DNA of 64,000 nucleotides. It comes from Solanum dulcamara (taxonomy: Eukaryota; Streptophyta; Magnoliopsida; Solanales; Solanaceae). Every line of letters begins with the position of its first letter. Positions within the stretch are counted from its first letter, which is position 1. Shown here piece by piece: positions 23,222 to 34,600 of this stretch. Both the position numbers and the translations under genes were made by a program. Under the pieces are notes generated by a model. The model had not been told where the DNA came from and made no database searches. It saw only the letters and a program-made list of their open reading frames with translations. Location of the stretch: positions 41,593,793 through 41,657,792 of the forward strand of contig NC_077238.1 of assembly GCF_947179165.1 (NCBI RefSeq). The letters are read 5' to 3'.

Positions 23222-23690
23222 TCATCCATTACTTAAAAAACTTTCATCTATGAAAGTAAAACTACATTCATAGCCTAAGGCACAAAAGGACTAGGGTTTC
23301 GGTCCTGCATTCTTCACTAGACCTTTGGACACCCTCTCAGATTGAACAACGCCATCACAAAACTCAGGCTGTGAGGAAATTCTCAAATTCACTTCCAACT
23401 CTAAAAAGCTCTCCTAAATATCTTTTTGGGCTCCAACTAACGCTCTCTTAGTTCGAATTTGACTGAAAACACAAGATTCCTCTGGGAAGACCAAATTACA
23501 TCAAATCCACTAAAATAAGAAATACAGGACCATGGCCGATCTAACTCAACTCAAAATTCCAAATACTTTTCTTAAGCTCCAAATCCATTTTCTTCTAGCC
23601 ACAAATGCGTTCTTCTAGTCCTTAGCTATCCTAAAAACCTCAAACATCATCTGAAACTTTCCTTGATAATCCTGCAACCCTAATCCTTGA
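23222..23690 (-). mobile_element. 3' end of internal region, element D
   Basis: The first 40 bases (minus strand ...CATAGATGAAAGTTTTTTAAGTAATGGATGA) match the pol-end to LTR junction of elements A and C, so this is the true 3' end of an element. The rest is AT-rich with no readable integrase. Confidence 0.6.
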
Positions 23691-24573
23691 AGTAGCTACT
23701 TACTTTATTTGAACATCAGGGGAAGACAACAACCAAAATAAGAAGACAACACGGGTAAAGCCCCTAATCCCAATCTCAACTTGAAAAAACAAGAACCCAA
23801 GATGAAACCCACCTTCTGGAACTAAACACTCCACTCCAAAGGATGAATTTACCCTGCGAAGGATAAGACCGCACAGAGTCTAGCTCTGTCGACTTAATCC
23901 TATCATAAGAACTTTTGAAACACCAATATTACGTGCACACAAATCACTTTGCTGCCTTAAGCATGAGCCAACCATCCTATTCTAAGGGAAACCAAGATGG
24001 TAGGTAACGTACAAATATGGAAAACTGATCGGTAATGGTCAAAGGGCACCAACTCCCAATCACAACACCGCAAGATACCAAATTCCGCTATGGGAGACCT
24101 CACATCATGAACAAATTCAGAATAACGGATTCCACAAATTACTTTGACCCCATCCTATAGATGAACTTTCTAACCAACTTCCTATCTTCCTACTTAGGCC
24201 GCATCTGAAGCCAACCACGGATACCACTACTCCAGCTCTAACAAACAACCCAAACCTCGAGATCTACCAATAAATCTGAAACACTAAGATTGGATAAAGA
24301 AACCAGCCAGTTTGGTAAAAGAGAGAAAACCTCAACTTTGCAGCTTAAGGACTGAAAATACCAATAAGGAATAGAGAGGAATCGACATGCAGAATCTATC
24401 GCAACTCCAAAGATGTTACTCCTCCATCACATACTACATTGGCAACAAACCTTTCAACTACGAACCCAATAATGCAAAGCAATGAAGACAACCGTATAAG
24501 TCAAGAAAACTAGAATGGAAGAGGAGAATTACTAAGAAAAGCAAAGCTAGCTAAGCACCAAGGTAAGAAGGTA
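23691..24573 (-). repeat. Unidentified repeat X, copy 1
   Basis: It aligns by eye with 53560-54515 over about 0.85 kb. Shared words include GACAACAACC, CACCTTCTG, ACTCCACTCCAAA and CGGTAATGGTC. I recognise no protein domain; both strands are full of stops. It sits where reverse transcriptase and integrase should be in element D. It may be part of an unknown element. Confidence 0.6.
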
Positions 24574-24870
24574 CTAACCTAGGATCTAATCAGTCCTTGA
24601 GCACGTCCTCGAACCCAATCAATAGATAATAGATATGGAGGTATCCTAAGCTTACCGTTGAATAAGAGCGAACAATTGACACATGGCTCACAATCAGATA
24701 GGAGGAGAAATATCTCTAGGATCGATGTCTTACCCCAAAAATATGTCATCTCAGCTCTAATGAGCACAGCTAAGCCAATCCTATGGCCATGAAAAGATAT
24801 AGAGGTCTCCGGCACTAGAACTATGTCACACCAGCCATCTCAATCCCCTACCGGAAGCTAGCTACAAAGG
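24574..24870 (-). repeat. Unidentified repeat Y, copy 1
   Basis: It aligns with 52319-52620. Shared words include ACTAACCT, ATAGATAATAGA, ACATGGCTCA, GGAGAAATATCT and GTCTCCGGCACTAGAACTA. In this copy X and Y are adjacent; in the other they are about 1 kb apart and in opposite order. No domain recognised. Confidence 0.6.
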
Positions 24871-25445
24871 AACCGAATCAACCATAGGGCCTTCCTCTAA
24901 ACATCTCTAACACAATCCAAATATGACAAACACCCTCTAGCCATTAATCTCTGAGCCCGAATATAAGAAATCACTTCAACCTGCATGTGACTATAAGAGC
25001 CCTGCCACACTACTAACTAAATATCAGGCATGACTAAGGTAACAATCTTGACATAGCAATCCAAGAACTCATGGTAAGAGGATAACCAATCCATGCCCAG
25101 AATCGAATCAAAATCCACCATGTCACACAAGATGAGATCAATCCTAGTGTCTTTCCCCTGAATAGTCACCACACAGGATCTAAAGACCTGATCTACTACT
25201 AAATAATTACCTACTGGGTTGAAATATGCAATGGATTAACTAAGGGCTCTGGATCATACTTAGTCGAGGGGCATAATATTCAGATATATAAGAATATATA
25301 GATCCTAGATCAAATAAATCGGATGTAAGCTAATGACATAATAAAACTGTACCTGTGATAACATTAACCGAGGCCTCAACCTCTTCTCTAGCTAGAGCTG
25401 CATAAAAATGGATCTGGGCTTTGACGGAGCTCAAATAGTCTTCGC
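24871..25445 (-). pseudogene. protease remnant, element D
   Basis: Minus-strand protease of a Tekay-like polyprotein. VNVITGTVLLCH then SDLFDLGSIYSYIS (about 25280-25370) gives the active-site region; the usual DPGS reads DLGS. VVTIQGKDTRIDLILCDMVDFDSILGMDWLS follows (about 25070-25180), which is unusually well preserved. A stop separates the first two blocks. The downstream linker to reverse transcriptase is lost where repeat Y begins. Confidence 0.75.
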
Positions 25446-26620
25446 CGCTGAGTTCTTTATTTAGTAATGCTAAATTCTTCTTAGTTTGCATCTATTCCTT
25501 CATACATTGAGTAATCTATTCAAAGCAAAGAGAAAGTGGTGAGAAGATCAGGATCTTCTGAGATAGAGTCTTGTTGACTCAGTTGTTCATGTCTTTTTGG
25601 GGAGAAAAGTAAACTGAGGCTAGGCTGTGACTTTCCTTAGAAGCATACTTAATTCAATTCAGTTTGACTATTTTACTTTTTCCGCCTTTTCTCCATGTAT
25701 TCGCTTAATAATCTTTTGCCCATTCATCAACTCGGACTCCTGCCTAGCTCTTTTGACTTGTACCCTTCATCCTCGCGATGGAGCTGTTCAAGCGTACAGG
25801 CATGGTCCACTACATCTAGAAATAAGCAGCCCACTAAGACTAAAGATTGAGTCTTAATCCATAATAAGAGTTTCAGCCCTCTAAAAATGCACCAAACTCT
25901 CTCCTCCTTAATAGGTAAGATCATGGTAGCATGACTAGAGAGCTCGTAAAATTAGGCCTCGTACTCTAATATGATCATGAAGCCCTTCTCCATCCGTGAA
26001 AATTGATCTCAGAGATGATCTGTGATGATTTTGGTACTAAACAGGGCCAAAAAGGCCTCTAGAAAACTCAGACCACGACACTGGTGGAGACCCAACTGGC
26101 CTAGTCTCCAAACATGAACGCCACCACTGCTGGGCAGAATGGTCTAGCTAATAAGTAGTGAAGTCAGATTCTCTCAACTCTACTAGACAAAAAATATGCA
26201 GCCGCTCGTGGCAGGTAAGTAGAAACCCATGGGTAACCTCACTCACAACCCCAGAAAACCTCAATGGTGCTATTATAAGGACTACCTCGAGCATCTACTA
26301 CTCCCAAAGTGGCATAATGCCCTCTAAATCATCAGGTTGAGCGGCAAATGCTGGTGGCTACTAAAAAACTTACACCTATAGTATAGGCCGACTTTACAGT
26401 GCTGGAGCTAAGCCCTAGTGTATATGTCTAATAATAGCTAATAACTGGCGAATATCGCCTGCAGGTTCAGAGATGCAACTGGAGTGGGTAGTAGTTAGGT
26501 TGGGTTGGTCCTGGCCCCACTGACTAATGGTGAACTAGAACTGCTTGTGGTTGGGCTAGAGCTGTAGTCCTGGCACGATCTCGAGATAGACCTCTACCCC
26601 TTGCTGGGCCTTATCAAGCA
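25446..26620 (-). pseudogene. gag remnant, element D
   Basis: Minus-strand capsid region. The Arg/Gly-rich start lies near 26570-26615 (words ARGRGLSRDRAR), followed by a Gln/Ala/Val-rich stretch. It has multiple stops. The middle part aligns with the gag of elements A and C through the order of words rather than a continuous frame. No intact zinc knuckle is seen. Confidence 0.55.
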
Positions 26621-26820
26621 TGTGATCTATCTTGTCAAAGAGTGGGGCAAGTGAGATTTCCAAAAACTAATAAGAATCACATTGCACAATAGTGAAATAA
26701 AAGAGAGACATTCCTAAAGACATTTTGTAGCCTTTCGAAGAGAAGTCACGGATTTCTCTAGACCAATCCATAGGACTCTACTAGACCTTAGCTGAGTATA
26801 AATGAGGTCGATGAACCTGG

Positions 26821-26833
26821 GGCTTTGATACTA
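26821..26833 (-). other. tRNA-iMet primer binding site, element D
   Basis: The minus strand reads TAGTATCAAAGCC, two mismatches from TGGTATCAGAGCC, three bases inside the 5' LTR end. It confirms the minus orientation. Confidence 0.7.
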
Positions 26834-26836
26834 AAT

Positions 26837-29013
26837 TTTTACGATCTGATTTTTTAAGTCATGATAGTGCCTACTATGACCCACCAGTAGGCAATCCAAC
26901 CCACATCCCAGATCTATGATTAATAAGATGTCAGGGTGGAAGACCAATAATTCAATCTAAAAACAATAATAAAATAATAGGAACATACTAAACAGGCAGA
27001 AGTAAAGCTAAATATATACATATAGAAGATCCCTCTCAGAATCTGAAAGTACCATATATAGAGCTACTATCAAAAATAGTACAAGTCCCAAAAGTGGACC
27101 ACAGAAATAGGGTTGTTTCAAAAGGCAAAGACAAGAAAAATATATGTAAAGAGGGAGATGGGTAAATCTAGTACACACTTTGCTCACCCTTGCCACTGAT
27201 CACAATCGTAGCTCATTTAAAACAATGTCGGTAGCAAGTACTAGGACCTGTATCACAAAATAAGATACAAAATATAGTATGAGTACCAAAACAACAAGTA
27301 CCCAGTAGGCATCATAGGCTAACTGAGCAAGATAAGCAAAACTAAACTGAAATGCGAGAAAGAAACCACAACCAAATATATAGCAGAAGTAAATATAGGT
27401 ATGTACAAAAGTGTACTCCTATAAACCCGATGGATACTCTCGTGCACAAGTCTAAGGTAACAACTTGTATGGACCCCTATAAGCCCGACAGGAGTAAAGA
27501 TAGTTGAAGTCAAAAGAGTGGATCCAATAAATATCCAACAATGCCATTAATTTCCCAAACTTGAATTGTACCATCCTAAAAACCTAAAACCTTAACCCAA
27601 AGTGAGGGTCGATAAGGAATTGGACCACGTTTAAGCTAGACCACAGACTTGAATTGGGTAACAGTAGCTAAGGAGTCTAACCACGTGTAAGCTAGACCGT
27701 AGACTTGAATTGGGCAACTGTAGCTAAGAAGTGGAACCATATGTAAGATAGACCATGAACTTGAACCAGGTAACAGTATCTAAGGAGTCAAACCATGTTT
27801 AAGCTAGACCATGGATTTGAACTGGGTTACTGTAGTTAAGGAGTCGAACCATGTGTAAGCTAGACCACAGACTTGAATTGGGTTACTATAGCTAAGAAGT
27901 CGAACCATGTGTAAGGTAGAGCAAAGACTTGAACCGGGTAACTGTAGCTAAGGAGTCGAACCAAAGTGAGTAAGGAGCAACAAACTTAAACCAAGGCAGT
28001 ATATAAAGGCGGTGGGCTCGAACCATGGTGAAGTAAAGTAAATTATGGACTTGGACCATGAATAGAGGTGAGTCAGTCCAAATTAGGATCAGCCACTAAT
28101 CGGGCATCATGGGGAGTACCCCCAAATCAAGTGCCATCAGTGAATCACCCCAGCCTAAACCATATCCAATCAGGATCATCAAAAAGACTTTTAGAACTAA
28201 GAACCGAGTAATATAGGACCAATGGTAGGATGTTATGGAGGTAAGGTTCCCAAAGCTATGTCACTACCTAGATAAAACTCAGAATATCAAACTCAAGTCT
28301 ATTATATCAGTCTAAAGGTAGCTAAGTTGTCTGAAACAACGTCGGAGAAGTTCTAAGGCCCAACGGTATCCATTTTTGCACAATTCTAAGGCAACACTAG
28401 TCTAAGCATAGACTAAGGCTAACCATGTTTTCCAATAGATAACCAAAGTCACAACACACACCACATGTATGGATTATCAATAATAATCAGAGACATGTTG
28501 ACCCGAAACTCGAAAAGTCACAACTAACCCTACTTAGGCCTTCAAAATACTAAAATAGGCTCGGAACCTGAAAAATCAACTCTTCTTCTAAACCAAAATC
28601 CATCTCTCGAATCAAACGGAGTCTTCAAAAGTCCATTCCGAGCATTGGTATTCCGAATGTTGACCAAAGTTAAATCTTGGCCTAAAATTCCTCAAATTCC
28701 AACTCAAGACTTCAAATTTTTGTTACAACTCCAAAACTGATTTTATAAAGTCTCCTTGACCAATTTCTATACTCTGGAGCTGCTGGAATTGATGAAATTC
28801 ATTTTTGAGACCTATAGCTTTGATTGACCCCTAATACCACTTTTGAATACTTAAAGCTTATGAAAACTCAAAATTTTCAAAGACTCAACTTTTCATAGGA
28901 TTTTCTTAAAACCAACACCTGGTAGAAATTAGAAATGACTCAGGACAACTAAAGGGAGGGGTAAAATGATCATTTTATGAAAAATTTCAAAAATAACCTT
29001 CAGGGTCATTACA
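26837..29013 (-). mobile_element. 5' LTR of Tekay-like element D
   Basis: On the minus strand the LTR starts TGTAATGACCCTGAAGG at 29013 and ends near 26837 with a decayed GGTCGTGACA. It contains the 56-bp tandem array (27624-27959). At about 28498 it jumps over roughly 1.46 kb that is present in the other LTR (21230-22690), so it has an internal deletion. Left end homologous to 16822 in the reverse direction. Confidence 0.85.
27624..27959 (-). repeat. 56-bp tandem array, six units
   Basis: Units begin at 27624, 27680, 27736, 27792, 27848 and 27904, each exactly 56 bp, with the core ACCATGTGTAAGCTAGACCA followed by GACTTGAATTGGGT. Neighbouring units differ by several substitutions and no indels. 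In element A the same zone is irregular, and in element C it is an unrelated 46-51 bp repeat. Confidence 0.92.
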
Positions 29014-30065
29014 TTAAGACATCTTTAAAATAACCCACCAATACATTTAAAACTTTTTTCATGCTTTCATATAAGAACCTTTTATAATTAACCACTTTAT
29101 GAAATTTAGAGTCAATATAAACTTAAAATAAATAAATAAACTTCAAGTAATCAATAATCTTTGCATTTGAGTCATAATATGAAAACACAAAGAAATTCAT
29201 CATTTAAAATTGAGTTGCTAGATTTAGAAAACACTTGAGCTCCATGGGTGGAAGAACCCATAAATACAACCCACATACCTTGGAGAATAAATCCCTAATA
29301 CAGCCTTGAGAATAGAAACTTGAAGAACCTTGAAGTGAAACCCTAGACTTGGCTTGAAACCCTTAGATGAACATGAAAGGAAAAAAATTGTGTTTTACTC
29401 TAAATGTGAGAATGAGAGGTTTGGGATAGTTTAGGGTCCTTAGATAGGGTCTATTTAGTCCCCAAAATAACCACACTTTGATGTTAAAATGCGAGAAAGA
29501 CTAAAATGCCTTTTAAAAAGTTGGCAAGAATTCACCCTACGAGATGAGCCTATGTGTACTAGAACATTCAATGAGTCATAGAAATGACTTGTCATGAAGG
29601 ATCTGAGGAAACCATAATAAGGGAGCCTATGAAGTTTTCTTACGAGACGTGTTTATGACTCATAAACACTTCTATGAGTAGTCAAAAGGACTCGTCCTAT
29701 AGGGTTGGAGAAACACTAAGGACTGAGTCTCTAAAACTCCTCTAAGACTCGTTCTTATGAGTTGTCGACTTGAAGATATGTCATAGAATTGATTCATTCT
29801 ATAGGGATTGGGGAACCTGCAAGTTGAATTCTCTAAAAAAATTTGATGAGTCATTTCTATGACCCGTCTAGACTTCTACAAGTTGTACTATGTAATCGTA
29901 GACTCCATTTTTCCTTAGTCAAATTTCCAACATTTGTATCAAACCTACCAGCTGATCCTAGGACTCATAAAAATTTCTATGACTCGTATAGTGAGTCGTA
30001 GACACTGATTTTCAGTCCATTTTCAAAAATTGCTCCTTTATTTTGACTCTTCAATATACGGAGTC
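29014..30065 (-). mobile_element. Family S LTR fragment (minus strand)
   Basis: The word CCATGGGTGGAAGAACCC near 29245-29265 and the CACATACCTTGG that follows match, in reverse, the LTRs at 40150-40200 and 59230-59270 and, in the same sense, 50440-50510. A cluster of GACTCGT/ACGAGTC words occupies 29530-30005. The left end is cut by element D at 29013; the right end stops near 30065. Confidence 0.7.
29530..30005. repeat. Palindromic-word cluster (ACGAGTCGT type) in family S fragment
   Basis: More than ten variants of ACGAGTC/GACTCGT. AGTCAT-AGAA-ATGACT at 29574-29589 folds perfectly with 6-bp arms. Same word as in the LTRs at 35795 and 39356. Confidence 0.75.
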
Positions 30066-30115
30066 TTTTACATATCATAAAGACCATCCAACCCTGTAGG
30101 GAGAAGGAGAAGATT

Positions 30116-30268
30116 GATAAGTCATGTTTTATGGGAAACAAAAAAGGGAGGTTTACAGTAAGGTCAACCTATGAAGTATTGAGAAAGAAGAAAGTTGAGT
30201 GTGAGTGGGCAAAACAGATGTGAATCAAGGAGGTACCTTTTAAGATTAATTTCTTCATATGGAGAGTA
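30116..30268 (+). pseudogene. LINE reverse transcriptase C-terminal fragment (zf-RVT-like)
   Basis: A plus-strand frame starting at 30116 reads FMGNKKGRFTVRSTYEVLRK..., then CEWAKQM, a stop, then IKEVPFKINFFIWRV. This is the pattern of the zinc-binding tail of plant non-LTR retrotransposon reverse transcriptases (G-x-F-S-V-x-S-x-Y-x-x-L ... W-x-x-x-x-P-x-K-I-x-F-F-x-W-R). One in-frame TGA replaces the Trp that usually precedes I/V-K. The fragment ends abruptly where the truncated LTR of element C begins, so it is either the flank broken by element C or a piece joined by deletion. Confidence 0.7.
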
Positions 30269-30768
30269 TAACGACCTCTAATGAAATTCTAACAGTTCCA
30301 ATAGCTTCAAAATGGACAAATTAGGATAGAAGCATGGTTGGCATGAGTATCGAGGCAATCAATACGAGATTGGGGCCATTTGGCGCTTTTGCTATTAAAA
30401 CTTAGCCCATGGTTGAATTTAGTCAACATTCTTGGAAACTGTACTAGAATAAAAATCCTGATGGCATGGTTAGTTTTGAAATATCGAGTTTGGTCTAGAA
30501 TGACCCTTCCTTTGCTTTTTAAGGCTTTTGATCTAATTTCGAGGCCCGTTGTGAAATTATGCTCAAAATAGCACTTGGGAATAGGACCTATATTTTGTTA
30601 AAATGACCTCGTATGGGAATTTCAAACATGCCATAAGTCCAAAATATTAAATTTGGTGGGGGTAGTATATCTCATTTGCACGCATGGGGTTCCGAATGAA
30701 TTTTGAGCAACCCAACGGAGAATTTAGACATGCAAAGTCCATTTTGCACTAGCTGAATCTGGTGTTGT

Positions 30769-30935
30769 TGCTACAAAAACTCCTGGTTACTAAAGCGAGT
30801 CCTGCTAAAGTGTCCAAGAGGTCACTAAAGCAACCATACCCTATGGGCGGGTGTTTCTAATATGATCACTTGCTTAAGGGATAGTGTCCTCGCTTAAGCG
30901 ATGCCTGCCTTTTTGAGGTGGTCGATTTAGCGACC
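30769..30935 (+). repeat. Palindromic-word cluster (CTAAAGCGA type) in 5' LTR of element C
   Basis: It includes the perfect 12-bp palindrome TCGCTTAAGCGA (30890-30901) and GGTCG-ATTTAG-CGACC (30920-30935) with 5-bp arms. The counterpart is 43065-43260. Confidence 0.8.
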
Positions 30936-32037
30936 ATCGAGTGCTCGCATTTGCAATCCCTAAGGCTTATTTTAAGTTTAGGAAATCAATTATTTCTTGC
31001 AGCTTTGAGTTTCAATTTCTCTTTAAATATAGATATGATTTGAGTTATTCCAAAGGATAAATTGCATGGTTTTTGAGGGTATTCTAGTGGTATAATCGGA
31101 ACTAGTATTTAAGGGCTTATTTGAGGTAAATTCCCCTTTTCCCCTGCAAGTTTGGGTGTTCTTGATCTAAGTTGTCAATTTTGATGCTTGTTTGGTTTGT
31201 AGTTGATTCTAATGTATGAATTGTGTTCCTTTTTGGAACACAAGTTTTGGTTAGAATTTACGACCTTTTTTTGGAATTAATTCTTGTGTTACGGAGTAGG
31301 TCCTATATATACTGATTTTGATTTCGAAATTGGCCTATTTCAAAATTTGATATTTTTTGATGTCATAATGACCGTATTGATGTTGTGAGTCTATTTTTGA
31401 CAGTGTGGAAGCATTGCGAGATTGTGCAGAAAGGAAAAGCTTCGACAAAGTAATTTGGATCATGCACGTTCAGCCTACAGGTCATCTATGACTTTCCTTT
31501 CTTTAGATTGAGATGGAATATGTGAAATCATGTTGAGATAGATGGAATTTGGGGTGTGTAGCTTATCTATATACTTTAGGTGTTAGAGATCATGTTTTAG
31601 CTATTTTATTGGGTATTACAGGTAATTGAAAGCATGTGATATCCTCTATTGTATGTTAGTGTTATAAGTGGCGTCAATTTCATATATTTGGTATTATGGA
31701 ACATGTTAGTCTTAGTATAGGTTGTTGGAACTTGCTTTAGATGCCCTGATGTCGCTCTGGCGGGCTTAGATCCTTGTAGAATGGCGTAGCAGAGTAGTAT
31801 CTAGTAGTTGGGGATTATCTAGATGGTAACTTTTCTCTTATGAACAACCTTATCCATAATTTTCTATTAGTGAAATTTTTGAGAAACGTCAGTGATACTA
31901 GACCTCTTGTTCGGCTTGTTCGATTCTAGTTGAAGCCCTAGTGATATATCGATTGATTTATTGTGGAAGAGATCCCCGGTTGTTATTAGTGTTCAGTTGG
32001 AAAGGAGAATATTCATCACCATCAATTAAATCATCTA

Positions 32038-32250
32038 TGAGTATCCGAGTCTTAGTCCCGTCCTCCGTTCTGGAATACCATCGGAGAGCATTCAGGTCCG
32101 AATCTCGTCCTCTACTAGCTTGTTAGTATGGGGAGCATTCGAGTCCTAGTCCCAACCTTGACCATATCTATGGATTATGGTGAGCATCCAAGTCCTGGTC
32201 CCATCCTTGACCATATTGAAAACTTGGGCAAGCATCCGAGTGCCAGTCCC
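32038..32250 (+). repeat. Tandem zone (GAGCATCCGAGTCC) in 5' LTR of element C
   Basis: Five units begin near 32038, 32086, 32132, 32183 and 32233, spaced 46-51 bp, each with GAGCATYCGAGTCCTAGTCCC. Matched by 44325-44530 in the 3' LTR. It occupies the same LTR zone as the 56-bp array of element D but shares no sequence with it. Confidence 0.8.
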
Positions 32251-32257
32251 AGCCGCA

Positions 32258-32344
32258 GCCCCTAGAGCATTCACAATTAATTAATTCTGGGAGATTCTTG
32301 TTCAGGAATGATATGGCCCCTAGAGCATTCACAATTAATTAATT
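32258..32344 (+). repeat. 58-bp direct duplication in 5' LTR of element C
   Basis: GCCCCTAGAGCATTCACAAT and its continuation through TTAATTAATTC occur at 32258 and 32316. The 3' LTR has one copy only (near 44530), so the duplication arose after integration. Confidence 0.85.
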
Positions 32345-32964
32345 CCTAGTTAGTAGCTTTGTGTTCATTTGGATATATACCTTTTTTATTATTAGATTCC
32401 ATATTGTGACTCCTTTTTAGGCTTATTCCTCTTTTTCATATTGTGTTTACCTTTCCTACTCTGTCAGCCTATGATGCCTACTGGTACCTTATATCTAGTA
32501 CTCATACTACACTCTGTGTCTACTTTAGTGATGCAGGTTCGAGCACTAACTACCATCGTGACTAGATCGAGCCTATTGTAGCAAATTTCGGAGACTAGGG
32601 TAAGCACATACAGTTTTGAGATCATTTCTATCTCTTTCATCTTGGATGACCCATCTTTTTATAATTTTGAGACTAGCCAATATGTATATATTTTTGGCCC
32701 ACTTTTGGGACTTGTAGTCCTTTTATTTTGGTAGCATCTCTGTACTAATGATATCTAGGTTCTAGGAATGATTCAGTTTTGTGTGCATTTTGTATATACT
32801 TTTCTAGATTTCCTTATTTCAGTATTTGTTCAGTTCCTCTTAGTTCTGTGTAGTATTTTCCCCCTTATACCCATTACTTGCTGTTACAAGTTATGGGTTT
32901 AGCTTACTTACTAGGAGGCTATGGGAGATGTCATCATGACCTAAGAAATTAGGTCGTGACAAAT

Positions 32965-32977
32965 TGGTAGCAAAGCC
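32965..32977 (+). other. tRNA-iMet primer binding site, element C
   Basis: TGGTAGCAAAGCC, two mismatches from the consensus, three bases after the LTR. Confidence 0.75.
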
Positions 32978-33171
32978 CTAGGTTCATTGGTCTCACTTGT
33001 ATAGAGCTAACGTCTAGTAGAGTCCTATGGATTTGTGCGGAGACATCTGTGACTTATCTTTGGGAGGCTACATGATGTCATTTAGAAATGTTCCCTTCAT
33101 TGTACCATTTTGTGCACTTGTATATTTTATTAGTTACATAAAATCTCATTAATTCTACTCTTTCACAGGGA

Positions 33172-34600
33172 TGGATCGTATGCATGGTACTACCGGTGGC
33201 AATGATCCACCAGGATTGGGCAGGCCTAGAAACTAGCCCCATGGAATAGGAAGGGGAGAATCACTATTCCCCAACCCAAATATAGCTCCCAAGCAGGTAG
33301 AGGAGCATTAGGATGTCCCTATTTCTTTTCAACCAGAGAGGCCACCACCAACAACACAGCCTCCAGCTGCACCAGTTGTGAACCTAGTATTACAGGCTGT
33401 GATTACATAATTCCTTACAGCTATCGGGGTTATATCACAGGCCCCAGCCCCAGCTGTGTATATGCCATCACCACTAGACTATCTTGTACCGTCAACACCT
33501 GAGGTTCATCCACCCTACTAGATTTTGAACCCTCACCAGTAGTTCTAGAAGGTGTCAAGTCTTTAAAAGAGAAGAAGATATTGGGATTATTTTAGAGGTT
33601 GTCACCCCCGATGTTTTCTATAGCCATTGGAGAGGATACCATGGAGTTTCTAGCTAATTGCCAGGAGAAACTTCACTCCTTCAATATTATGGAGTCCAGA
33701 GGGGCTGACTTCACCGCTTATCAATTTTGCGGGTTAGCGAGATAGTGGTGGTGCTCCTACTTATAGAACTGGCTAGCTGAGTCACCACCGATGACTTAAG
33801 CTTATTTTTAGAGACCTTGTTGGCTAGATACATCCCCAAGAGCATTAGATACTGACTGTGGGATTAGTTTACACGATTATAGTAAGGTTAGATAATAGTC
33901 GCCGAGTATGAGACAAGATTCCACCAGCTATCCCGACATGCCATGATGATTGTACCCAATGAGAAGGAGCCGGTACGGTGCTTTATACGAGGGTTGAGGT
34001 ACCACTTGAGGTTGGGGATAGAGTACATGGTTTTTGAGGGCCACTATTTCCTGAATATGGTGGACCATGCCTGCACTATAGAGATTATTTAGTGCCAGGC
34101 CAAAGGGGCTAGTGATAAGAGGCCTAGGAAATAGGGAAGCTTTAGTGGGTCCCAGTCTAGGGGTCAAGACAGTTATGATAGGCCCTGCCAGTGATTTGAG
34201 CATGATAGGTACCAGTAGGCTAAGTCCAACTAGGCAGTTTAGGTAGCTCTGCTAGGAGCTGAGGGTAGTCAGCCTAGTTTGGGAGTTTTACCGCAGGTCA
34301 CAACTCAAGGGGATCAATTCTGCTTCCTTCCTATTATGGCTGAGTTATTACAAGGCACTCAGCTTTAGGTTGTTATGACTGTAGTTCACTTGAGCACTAG
34401 GCTAGAAAGTACCCCAGTCGGGATAGACTGTTGGTAGTAGTACCACTTTTACCCGAAGACGGAGATCATGGCCAGGACTATAGAGATGGCTAGTAATGTG
34501 TTCGAGGAGGTTCCTGGGGAGGTAGGTCGGGTGGTAGGTCAGATAGATGTGGAGGAGGACAATAGGGCCATTTTTATGCTACTCTAGCTAGGGTAGAGGC
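33172..34600 (+). pseudogene. gag remnant, element C
   Basis: The ATG at 33172 starts MDRMHGTTGGNDPPG, followed by a Pro-rich stretch and LVLQAVIT. Near 33590-33730 the capsid block reads LSPPMFSIAIGEDTMEFLAN and RGADFTAYQF, homologous to gag of element A. Stops occur early (Gln codon to TAG at about 33235) and recur. Near 34060-34100 the usual AKGASDKRPRK linker is still seen in frame-shifted form. No intact zinc knuckle. Confidence 0.75.

Larger units (their letters stand above)
30269..32961 (+). mobile_element. 5' LTR of Tekay-like element C (start truncated)
   Basis: Homologous to 42580-45373. The first roughly 195 bases of the LTR are missing. It ends AGGTCGTGACA at 32961 next to a primer site. 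It holds a TAAAGCGA cluster (30769-30935), a 46-51 bp tandem zone (32038-32250) and a 58-bp duplication (32258-32344). Confidence 0.85.

Noticed and set aside
27600..28010. The 56-bp tandem array considered as a CRISPR-like array
   Set aside because: The units are contiguous without unique spacers, and the setting is a plant LTR.
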